Shown here piece after piece: positions 1 to 6,359 of a DNA stretch of 42,410 nt. Numbering within the stretch: position 1 is the first letter of the stretch; each line of letters starts with the position of its first letter. The stretch is taken from positions 1 through 42,410 of the forward strand of contig DUQF01000028.1 of the NCBI GenBank assembly GCA_012837965.1. The letters are read 5' to 3'. A model generated the notes under the pieces. It ran no database searches and was not told the origin of the DNA. It saw only the letters and a program-made list of their open reading frames with translations. The position numbers and the translations under genes were made by a program. The stretch comes from Clostridiales bacterium. GTDB taxonomy: Bacteria > Bacillota > Clostridia > Christensenellales > Aristaeellaceae.

Positions 1-1
1 A

Positions 2-97
2 CAAAACAGAATGTTTGAAGAACTGCCTAATTGGGGCGATGCGATTGTTTGGTCGGAACTACATCATTCAACTACTTTTTACACTCCTTGGAACTAA
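2..97 (+). CDS. C-terminal tail of an unidentified gene, cut by the window start
   Basis: An open frame enters from the left edge and ends at a TAA after about 31 codons, with a tail ending in HHSTTFYTPWN. I do not recognise the family. A hairpin with a T-run lies about 60 bp downstream, which fits the end of a transcribed gene. It probably belongs to the integrative element that ends at the tmRNA gene. The fragment is too short to assign a function, and a spurious open frame is possible. Confidence 0.35.
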   Translation, partial: QNRMFEELPNWGDAIVWSELHHSTTFYTPWN

Positions 98-159
98 CTT
101 TCCAGACACACTTTTTGCCTATAACCCTAATAAGCGTAGAGATTGATAAAGATGATTGG

Positions 160-189
160 AGACAGATTCATTACGGACTGTCTTTTTTT
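160..189 (+). terminator. Rho-independent terminator
   Basis: AGACAG pairs with CTGTCT across a loop of about 12 nt and is followed at once by seven T residues. It would end transcription of the truncated gene at the window start. Confidence 0.6.
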
Positions 190-743
190 GTGTGGCGTTT
201 CCCGGTCACATAAGAAAGAAGTCTATCTTGGATGTAATGAAAAAGGGCGCTTGGAGGTAACCCATCTAAAGTAGCGGAATTCATGTATTCACTAATCAGC
301 TCTGTAGGTAACTAATTTGAATGTTGTTAAGAAAAAATGGAGGTGTGCGCCAAAAGGTATAGGAGACTGCGTATTTTGTCCGGCGCAGCAGACAAAGTGC
401 GGGAACACTGTGTTTGAGATAACGGATACTGTTGTCTGACTGAGGCAAGGGTTGGCCGAAGCAGAGGACACTATTTGTCCGCTTAGTATGCGGATACTTC
501 TAAAGAGAATAACCCAAACAGGGAAAGGTACTTGCTGAGGGAGCTCTTGGCAGGTGTATGAGAGTCATCAGGCTATGAATGTCGAATGTCGGGTGTAACG
601 GGACAGCTTGCTGGCACGGTACAGCCGGGATTCGTTGCTGTGTATGAGAAAATCCGTTATACAAATATGTATTTCAGTTTCTGATTACATGAAAATCAGA
701 CATTCATAATCATGATATTTCATCGTTCTGAGCAAAAATCAGC
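190..743. other. Non-coding stretch with RNA-like secondary structure
   Basis: There is no convincing gene over about 550 bp. From about 341 onward the sequence is rich in short self-complementary pieces, for example GCGCC/GGCGC around 347-386 and TCCGC/GCGGA around 478-494. It contains a GTGCGCC start-like motif and a GAGATAAC motif about 75 nt later. Both recall domain I of bacterial group II introns, but no domain V hairpin and no reverse transcriptase follow. It could be an intron remnant or a structured non-coding RNA of the mobile element. The assignment is tentative. Confidence 0.3.
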
Positions 744-950
744 GTGTATTCATGTGATAGAGAGTCTCTTGTCCGGGGAGACATTGCCCGCTACCTTGCG
801 ATGACGGAGGTTAGCATGGCCGATCTAGGAAAAGCTCTAAGTCTTTCAAAAACCACCATGTATTCACGATATAAAAACCCCTCCAGCTTTACGCTGGGGG
901 AGCTTAGGACGCTGGAGCATTTGTTTCAAAAGTTTTTCGGCAATAAATAG
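744..950 (+). CDS. Small helix-turn-helix DNA-binding protein of the mobile element
   Basis: This 68-residue protein has a Cro/CI-like helix-turn-helix: a helix around GDIARYLAM, a turn, then a recognition-helix-like segment SLSKTTMYSRYKN, followed by FTLGELRTLEHLF. The architecture is common among phage and ICE regulators. The longest frame starts with GTG at 744 after an in-frame stop at 729. No good ribosome binding site is visible there, and an ATG at 801 is a possible alternative start. It lies convergent to the CI-like repressor, with a 28 bp gap. It probably regulates excision or replication genes of the element (inference). The family-level call is fair; the specific role is unknown. 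Confidence 0.6.
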   Translation: MYSCDRESLVRGDIARYLAMTEVSMADLGKALSLSKTTMYSRYKNPSSFTLGELRTLEHLFQKFFGNK

Positions 951-978
951 CGTGTGTTTATTTATCTGTTTAGGGCGG

Positions 979-1530
979 TCAAATCTTTCGTTGGTAATAT
1001 ACTGCCTTGCCCTCTATTACAAACGTTGTTTGGGTAGAGATACTGTCAATTTCCATTGTGCCATCAGTAATATTGATAGTTATCGGGGAGTGATGATGAT
1101 TGGCGGGCACAAGCAAGTAGCCGTTGCTCTGAGGATGGATATATCTGATGAGCAACTGATTGCCAACACGCACCGAGACGATATCTCCCTTTTGAATCTC
1201 TTCAGCAGGGGAAAACCAGACGGTATCTCCCGGATACAAAAAGGGAATCATCGAATCATCCGTTACCAATAAACTATATGTCGTTTCACCAATTAAAGGT
1301 TTAGGGAGGGGTGCTACATTGACTTCGGCGCTATTGAGGCTGTGCAGCATTCCAACGGATAACTCCAAAGCTTCAGCCAGCAGGGCAATCTTTTCTGAAC
1401 TGATCTTTTTTGTTATGCCGCTTTCCCAACGATGTATGGTCGCACGGCTGACACCAACGATTTGGGCAACTTGTTCCATTGTCATCCCCAGTTGTTGCCT
1501 TTTGTCTCTTAGAAGGTCACTAAGGTGCAT
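979..1530 (-). CDS. Phage/ICE repressor, XRE helix-turn-helix plus S24 (LexA/CI-like) domain
   Basis: This 183-residue protein has an N-terminal XRE helix-turn-helix (residues 2-60: GMTMEQVAQIVGVSRATIHRWE) and a C-terminal S24 peptidase-like domain (about 80-183). The start is ATG at 1530, preceded by GAGGA; a longer frame to 1626 lacks this support and runs through the promoter. Such repressors hold integrative elements silent and are usually inactivated by RecA-stimulated self-cleavage. The nucleophile serine is present (S93 in DDSM). The position matching the general-base lysine appears to be arginine (R129 in LLIRY, codon AGA), so self-cleavage is doubtful. It is transcribed divergently from the integrase. 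Confidence 0.85.
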   Translation of the reverse strand: MHLSDLLRDKRQQLGMTMEQVAQIVGVSRATIHRWESGITKKISSEKIALLAEALELSVGMLHSLNSAEVNVAPLPKPLIGETTYSLLVTDDSMIPFLYPGDTVWFSPAEEIQKGDIVSVRVGNQLLIRYIHPQSNGYLLVPANHHHSPITINITDGTMEIDSISTQTTFVIEGKAVYYQRKI

Positions 1531-1597
1531 TTTTGTCCTCTTTCTTATACATTTCACCTTTAGCGGAATGCAACTTAAAGCTAATATTCTTAGTAAG

Positions 1598-1626
1598 ATT
1601 ATCCCATATCTGGAGTTTGATGTCAA
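1598..1626 (-). promoter_or_regulatory. Sigma-A promoter of the repressor gene
   Basis: On the minus strand TTGACA is separated by 17 nt from GATAAT, about 70 bp upstream of the repressor start. It lies back to back with the integrase promoter, with 39 bp between the two -35 boxes. Confidence 0.75.
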
Positions 1627-1651
1627 AACCTTAATGGTTTAACAACATGTT
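1626..1651. promoter_or_regulatory. Candidate repressor operators between divergent promoters
   Basis: AAACC-ttaat-GGTTT (1626-1640) and the palindrome AACATGTT (1644-1651) lie between the two divergent -35 boxes. They are plausible binding sites for the CI-like repressor, but the assignment rests only on symmetry and position. Confidence 0.35.
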
Positions 1652-1665
1652 TTTTTAACTCTGTC

Positions 1666-1694
1666 TTGAACCAGCTGTTACGCTATGTTACAAT
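1666..1694 (+). promoter_or_regulatory. Sigma-A promoter of the integrase gene
   Basis: TTGAAC, a 17 nt spacer and TACAAT read toward the integrase. A direct repeat of GTTAC lies inside the spacer and next to the -10 box. The leader to the ATG is about 150 nt long. Confidence 0.7.
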
Positions 1695-1754
1695 AATAGT
1701 GGAACAAACGGGATTATTGTTTTATAAAAGGCTTGAGCGTCTTTTTAGGAGTAT

Positions 1755-1776
1755 ATACGATAAGCCCGCATCGTAT
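1755..1776. promoter_or_regulatory. Inverted repeat in the integrase leader
   Basis: ATACGAT and ATCGTAT form a perfect 7 bp inverted repeat separated by 8 bp, between the integrase promoter and its start codon. It could be an operator or an RNA hairpin. No T-run follows, so it is not a terminator. Confidence 0.4.
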
Positions 1777-1844
1777 TGTTATCAGAATCTGACATAATTT
1801 AAATATACCTGAGGACTTAGAAAAAGGAAGGAGGTGAGCGCAGC

Positions 1845-2942
1845 ATGGCAAAACCAATTAAAACAAAAGCTGGTACTTGGCGGATTCAGGTTTTTATGGG
1901 ATATGATGCCGATGGAAAACGGGTGTACTTCAAAGAAACTCTATCAACTTATAAAGAAGCATCTCAGTTAATCGCAATAAAAGAGCTGGAACGCAAATCA
2001 AGCAGTGGAGTTTGTAGCAATATAACAGTTGAGGCAGCCATTAAAAAGTATATCGATTCTGTAGATGCTGTGCTTTCTCCATCCACTATTGCTGGCTACG
2101 CTCAGCTTGCAAGAAATGCTTATGGCCCTATTAACGCGATTAAGCTTCCTTCCCTAAGCACAGCGGATGTCCAGCGTTGCATCAATATCTATGCCAAAAC
2201 CCATAGCCCAAAAACAGTTTCCAATGCTTACGGATTGTTGCACCGTGCCTTGGGGTTTTCTGGAAAGCGGGATATTTACAAGATTACTTTGCCCCAGAAA
2301 TATAAGCCCTCTATCACAATTCCAACTGACGAGCAGCTAATTACCCTGATTGAACTGACTGAGCATCCGGGAATGCGGCAAGCTATTTTGCTCGCTGCTT
2401 TTGCTGGCTTGCGGCGTTCTGAAATTGCTGCATTGAAATGGGATAGTATTGATTTTCAAAATTCTACCGTTACTATTTTAGAAGCAATTGTCAAAGGAAA
2501 GGATAGGAAGCTTTATGCAAAAGGAACAAAGACTGATTCATCACAGCGTACAGTTTTGGTTGGTCCTGAAATTATGAAAGGTTTTGCTGATCTCAAAGAT
2601 TTAGGCATGGAACAGCCTATAGGCTTGACCCCTGATGCCATTACCAGACGTTTTGAGCGCACATGCAAGAAGGCAGGTTTTGTGGGTCTTACTTTTCATG
2701 GTTTGCGGCATTATCAAGCTTCAGTGATGATGGCCGAAGGCATCCCCGATAAGTACGCTATGGAGCGCATGGGACATGCCACAACCAATATGTTGAAAAA
2801 TGTTTATCAGCATACGATGTCTGATATGCAACACAAGCTATCTACGAAACTGAATGAAAATATCTCCAACCGAATTGCACAAGCGACTCAAAACAATGCT
2901 GAACAGTATGAGCAGTTGTCTTTCTTTAGTGAGACTCATTAG
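1845..2942 (+). CDS. int: Tyrosine recombinase / site-specific integrase
   Basis: This 365-residue phage/ICE-type tyrosine recombinase has an N-terminal arm-binding region (1-55), a SAM-like core-binding domain (about 60-140) and a C-terminal catalytic domain (about 160-330). The catalytic set is complete: R190 in AGLRR, K229 in the GTKT beta-hairpin, H285 and R288 in HGLRH, H311 in GHATTN, and nucleophile Y321 in VYQHT. The start is supported by GGAGGTGAG upstream. It would catalyse integration and excision of the element. Its 3' end points at the 3' end of the tmRNA gene about 200 bp away, the usual layout when an element has integrated into ssrA. It appears intact. Confidence 0.95.
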   Translation: MAKPIKTKAGTWRIQVFMGYDADGKRVYFKETLSTYKEASQLIAIKELERKSSSGVCSNITVEAAIKKYIDSVDAVLSPSTIAGYAQLARNAYGPINAIKLPSLSTADVQRCINIYAKTHSPKTVSNAYGLLHRALGFSGKRDIYKITLPQKYKPSITIPTDEQLITLIELTEHPGMRQAILLAAFAGLRRSEIAALKWDSIDFQNSTVTILEAIVKGKDRKLYAKGTKTDSSQRTVLVGPEIMKGFADLKDLGMEQPIGLTPDAITRRFERTCKKAGFVGLTFHGLRHYQASVMMAEGIPDKYAMERMGHATTNMLKNVYQHTMSDMQHKLSTKLNENISNRIAQATQNNAEQYEQLSFFSETH

Positions 2943-2999
2943 ATGTGTGTAGAAAAACTTGTTTTTACGACTCAATACCGGGTCGTTTTTCATTTTCAA

Positions 3000-3021
3000 A
3001 ATTGGTGCATAATTGGTGCAT
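3000..3021. repeat. Tandem 11-bp direct repeat between integrase and tmRNA
   Basis: Two head-to-tail copies of AATTGGTGCAT lie between the integrase stop and the tmRNA 3' end. Short direct repeats at this position are typical of arm-type integrase binding sites within an attachment region, but no binding data are available. Confidence 0.55.
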
Positions 3022-3103
3022 GGGGTTCCAAAACAGGGGAAATCAGACCAATTTACCGAACTGCTGTTCAATATTCCGAACTCGAAAAACCCTTATGGTA
3101 TAT

Positions 3104-3139
3104 AACAAAACGGGGAGGCCATGTAAATTATGGCCTCCC
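3104..3139 (-). terminator. tmRNA terminator
   Basis: A perfect 10 bp stem pairs GGGAGGCCAT (3113-3122) with ATGGCCTCCC (3130-3139). On the minus strand it is followed by CGTTTTGTT. It begins 4 nt past the mature tmRNA 3' end. Confidence 0.8.
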
Positions 3140-3143
3140 AGAT

Positions 3144-3492
3144 TGGTGGAGGTGAGGGGAATCGAACCCCTGTCCGAGAACACGCCAACACCGTTTTCTA
3201 CGAGCGTAGCCTATCTATTACGATTCCCCCGCCCAAGCGCCGAGTGGCAGGCTCTTGGGGTCGGTAGCTTCATCGTTCGGGTACATCGCAAAGCTTAGAT
3301 GCACCAGTTCCTCACATTATTGACGCCGATTGTCTTAAGCCGTGAGCGCTCAAGGTCGACGTTCGGGCCTTAGGCCGCGAAAGCGTAATTCTGATTGTTG
3401 TCAGTTACTTTTATTTCCCCGTTTTAACGTGGCCAGGGTCCACGGCTCGCTTACAGTGCCTCGTCCATCCCCGTCGAAACCAGTGCACCCCC
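3144..3492 (-). ncRNA. ssrA: tmRNA (transfer-messenger RNA)
   Basis: tmRNA rescues stalled ribosomes together with SmpB. The 5' end reads GGGGGTGCACTGGTTTCGAC, and the 3' end carries a T-arm with GGTTCGATTCCCC and ends CACCTCCACCA; the 5' GGGGGUG and 3' CACCUCC form the acceptor stem. The length is about 349 nt. A tag frame at 3408-3370 encodes VTDNNQNYAFAA followed by TAA; the resume codon may be the GTA or a neighbouring triplet, so the first residue is uncertain. The Ala-Ala end is the usual protease signal. The gene starts 18 bp after the smpB stop, and its 3' end is probably the attachment site of the element to its left. Confidence 0.96.
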
Positions 3493-3510
3493 ATATTGGC
3501 GGAAAGTGGG

Positions 3511-3978
3511 TTAGCCCGAATGCTGGCGCAAAGCCCTGTCCATATCTCTTTGGGCATCACGTTTGGCCATATCTTGGCGCTTGTCGTGCTGTCGTTTACC
3601 CACACAGACGCCCAGTTCCATTTTCATTCGCCCATTTTTGAGGTAAATCTGAAGGGGAATGAGGGTGTAGCCCTTTTGCATGACCGCTGCTTGCAGCTTG
3701 CGAATCTCGCTTTTGTGAAGCAAAAGACGCTTGGGACGAAGGGGGTCAGTGTTGAAGTAGCTGCCTTGTTCATAGGGACTAATGTGCATGGAGTAAACAA
3801 ACACTTCGCCGTCTTTAACCTGGGCATAGCTTTCTTGCAGATTTACTCGCCCAAGGCGCATGGATTTAACTTCCGTGCCCTTCAGCTCAATGCCCGCTTC
3901 GTAGGTGCTTTCCACGAAATAGTCGTGCCTGGCACGGCGGTTTTGCGCAACCGGCTTTCTGCCTGAGCGTTTTGCCAT
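3511..3978 (-). CDS. smpB: SsrA-binding protein SmpB
   Basis: This 155-residue protein is the normal length for SmpB, the partner that binds the tRNA-like domain of tmRNA and carries it to stalled ribosomes. Family signatures are NRRARHDYF (13-21), [11 protein letters not shown] (29-39) and a basic, disordered C-terminal tail (KRQHDKRQ onward) that would enter the empty mRNA channel. AGAAAGGAGG precedes the ATG. It is immediately upstream of ssrA on the same strand and probably partly co-transcribed with it. It follows the DNA glycosylase gene with a 35 bp gap. The assignment is secure. Confidence 0.97.
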   Translation of the reverse strand: MAKRSGRKPVAQNRRARHDYFVESTYEAGIELKGTEVKSMRLGRVNLQESYAQVKDGEVFVYSMHISPYEQGSYFNTDPLRPKRLLLHKSEIRKLQAAVMQKGYTLIPLQIYLKNGRMKMELGVCVGKRQHDKRQDMAKRDAQRDMDRALRQHSG

Positions 3979-4013
3979 AGTGCCTCCTTTCTACTCGTAA
4001 ATCATACCATATT

Positions 4014-4823
4014 TTAAGGATTTTTAACAGTTTTCACACGATAGTCGGGACTTTTTCCATAGAAAAACATACATTGCTGCAAAAAACCGGCCATATGTGG
4101 GTATTTTTCTTCAGGGAAGCGTCCGCCATATTCCTGCTCTTCCACCCGCATAATCCATACGTCACGGGGGAAGGCTTCCATGTTGTGGTAAGCAAATAAA
4201 GAAACACAGGAGGCAACTTTGACACCTACGCCGGGAAAGTGGCACAATTCTTGTACCAAGTCTTGATGATTTAACTGATACAAGGCGTTTAAGTTCACCT
4301 CGCCCGAAGCTACCATTTGAGCGGTTTTTTGAATGTAAGCCGCCCGATAGCCGACAGCGCAATCCTGTAGGCATTGAAGGTTAGCATTTGCAAGTGCCTT
4401 GGGGGTGGGAAACAGGTACCTACTACCCAGTTTTTCACCGAAGCGATCCGCAAGCTTTTCCACACAAATGCGAATGGCTTTGATGCTTTTGCGCTGGCTG
4501 ATAATAAAAGAAATGAGCGTTTCAAAAGGCTCTTGGTTAAGGATGCACAATCCCTTGGAGTAGGCACAGGCCGTTTGCAGGAAAACATCATCAGGATCTA
4601 CAGAAGCAAGGATGGCGGGATAATCGGTTTTTAAATCAAAGTAGTGTTTCCAAAAGGCTTGGTCGTTATCGCCTTTGACAACAATGGAGTCGCCCTCGTG
4701 ACAGACAAGAACATGACGACCGCTGGCGATAATTTCAAAACCTTTACCACTTGGCGTCATGCGGAAGCACTGGCCGCTGTCGGCAATTTTGGCAAGGTTT
4801 AGGTATCGTCCGTCAAGCTTCAT
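4014..4823 (-). CDS. OGG1-family DNA glycosylase/AP lyase (8-oxoguanine repair)
   Basis: This 269-residue HhH-GPD glycosylase is of the OGG1 type, which removes 8-oxoguanine from DNA. An N-terminal OGG_N-like region contains SGQCFRM (16-22). The helix-hairpin-helix FPGVGVKVASC carries the catalytic lysine K202, and the GPD aspartate is D221 in FPRDVWI. No iron-sulfur cysteine cluster is present, unlike Nth. The chosen ATG at 4823 overlaps the MATE gene by 11 bp; a GTG at 4868 would add 15 residues buried in that gene. The MATE gene lies directly upstream, so the two are probably co-transcribed. The wider family is certain; strict 8-oxoG specificity is inferred. Confidence 0.88.
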   Translation of the reverse strand: MKLDGRYLNLAKIADSGQCFRMTPSGKGFEIIASGRHVLVCHEGDSIVVKGDNDQAFWKHYFDLKTDYPAILASVDPDDVFLQTACAYSKGLCILNQEPFETLISFIISQRKSIKAIRICVEKLADRFGEKLGSRYLFPTPKALANANLQCLQDCAVGYRAAYIQKTAQMVASGEVNLNALYQLNHQDLVQELCHFPGVGVKVASCVSLFAYHNMEAFPRDVWIMRVEEQEYGGRFPEEKYPHMAGFLQQCMFFYGKSPDYRVKTVKNP

Positions 4824-6216
4824 GGTGGGCTTCACTTTTGGTAGGCAGTAGCCGCCGCCAGCGTCCACGGCGGTAGAAATACACGTTTACCAAAGCGCCT
4901 GTGACCCAGCTGATAACCATGGAAACATAGACCATTAAGGGCTCGCCCAGCGGATTTTCCGATGTTTTTGATAGGCCTACCAAGGCATAGGCAAGCGTTG
5001 TGCGTACTAAAATAGCGGTAAAAAGCGAAATGCCCATGGGGGTTACGGTGTCGCCAGCTCCTCGCATTACACCCGACATGGTTTGGGTAAGACCCATGGC
5101 TAAGTAGCCGGGCACTAAAATGTACATAATGCTCATGCCCCAGTCGATGACTTCCTGCGTTTTGGTAAAGATACCAAGCATCCTGCGGCCAAACAGGAGA
5201 ATGGCGCAGGTTAACACAACAGACGTGGAAAAAGCCAGCTTAGCGCCTTGTACGGCGCCTTGATGTAGCCTATCGTACTTTTTAGCGCCTACATTTTGCC
5301 CGATGAAGGTAGTCATGGCGCTGCCAAAGGAAAAGCTTGGCAGCATGGTAAAGCCATCTACCCGTTTGACAATGCCGGTGGTAGCAAGGAACATGGGACC
5401 AAAGCTGTTTTCAAGGCGTTGAATCAGCAACATAGCAAGGGAAAAGGCTGCCTGCGTAATACCGGTGGGCAAACCCAGTTTAATCATGTCAAGGGTGGTT
5501 TTTTTGTTGAGGCGAAGGGTTTTTCGGTTAATATCAAACAGCAAAGACATGTTTTTTAGCTTGATGAAACAAAGCACGGCGGAAACGCCTTGTGACAGGA
5601 TGGTAGCAAGCGCCACGCCTGCCACTTTCATATCAAACCGAATGACAAACCAGAGATCCAGCACAACGTTCAAGAGAGCGGCAATAATCAGGAAGCCAAG
5701 GGCGGAGAGTGAATCGCCCAAGCCCCGTAAAATGCCAGAGAGCATATTGTAAAACATGGCGCCTGAAACGCCGGCAAGGTAAATATTCAGGTATTGACTG
5801 GTCCATTTGATGATATCGGTGGGTGTGTTAAGTAAATCTAATAGCACCGGCACAAGAGGGATGCCAACGCCCATGATAATAAGCGAACTAATCAAGGTAA
5901 GGGTGAGGCAGTTGCCAATGACAAGCGACAAGTTTTTTCGGTCTTTTGCGCCATAGCGCTGTGATACACGGATACCTGTACCGGTTGCTATGCCCACCAT
6001 GAGCGCCAAAAGCAGGTTGATAATGGGCATGCTGGATGTTACTGCCGCAACGGCGTCATCCCCTACATATTGGCCGACAATGGCGGTGTCAACGGCGTTA
6101 TACAGCTGTTGTACCAAGTTTCCAAGCAGCAAGGGGACGGCGAACATGAGAATGTTTTTCCAGGGGCTGCCTACCGTCATGTCTCGAGGGGCGAAAAGGG
6201 CTTTTAGTTTTTGCAT
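4813..6216 (-). CDS. MATE family multidrug/Na+ efflux transporter
   Basis: This 467-residue polytopic membrane protein has about 12 predicted helices. The N-terminal half contains PLLLGNLVQQLYNAVDTAIVG, and the C-terminal half repeats the fold (GLTQTMSGVMRGAGDT), as in MATE exporters of the DinF/MepA type. These use Na+ or H+ gradients to expel cationic drugs; the substrate here is unknown. The C-terminus is basic (YRRGRWRRL). AAAGGATAAATGC precedes the ATG, and a sigma-A promoter lies at 6245-6273. It overlaps the downstream glycosylase gene. Confidence 0.92.
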   Translation of the reverse strand: MQKLKALFAPRDMTVGSPWKNILMFAVPLLLGNLVQQLYNAVDTAIVGQYVGDDAVAAVTSSMPIINLLLALMVGIATGTGIRVSQRYGAKDRKNLSLVIGNCLTLTLISSLIIMGVGIPLVPVLLDLLNTPTDIIKWTSQYLNIYLAGVSGAMFYNMLSGILRGLGDSLSALGFLIIAALLNVVLDLWFVIRFDMKVAGVALATILSQGVSAVLCFIKLKNMSLLFDINRKTLRLNKKTTLDMIKLGLPTGITQAAFSLAMLLIQRLENSFGPMFLATTGIVKRVDGFTMLPSFSFGSAMTTFIGQNVGAKKYDRLHQGAVQGAKLAFSTSVVLTCAILLFGRRMLGIFTKTQEVIDWGMSIMYILVPGYLAMGLTQTMSGVMRGAGDTVTPMGISLFTAILVRTTLAYALVGLSKTSENPLGEPLMVYVSMVISWVTGALVNVYFYRRGRWRRLLPTKSEAHHEA

Positions 6217-6244
6217 GCATTTATCCTTTCGTTAGATAGGCAAC

Positions 6245-6273
6245 ATTATATCAAAGGATACAGAGGGGAGCAA
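6245..6273 (-). promoter_or_regulatory. Promoter of the MATE-glycosylase-smpB transcript
   Basis: On the minus strand TTGCTC is followed by a 17 nt spacer and a perfect TATAAT, ending about 28 bp upstream of the MATE start codon. The -35 box is weak. Confidence 0.6.
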
Positions 6274-6285
6274 CTAAAGAACATA

Positions 6286-6315
6286 AAAAGAGAACCGCCG
6301 GAACGGTTCTCTTTT
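6286..6315 (-). terminator. Terminator of the cmk-plsC-ispH/rpsA operon
   Basis: A 12 bp stem pairs AAAAGAGAACCG with CGGTTCTCTTTT across CCGGAA. It lies 45 bp past the ispH-S1 stop. Because it is symmetrical with A and T flanks it may act in both directions. Confidence 0.8.
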
Positions 6316-6359
6316 GTGTGTTGATTAAAGCTGCTTTAGGCGGAGATATACTCTGCGGA

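Noticed and set aside
952-1272. Plus-strand frame overlapping the repressor gene
   Set aside because: It lacks a ribosome binding site and family features; the minus-strand S24 domain accounts for the sequence.
3144-3180. tRNA-like 3' end as a separate tRNA gene
   Set aside because: The T-arm and CCA belong to the tmRNA, which has its tag frame and 5' half further along.
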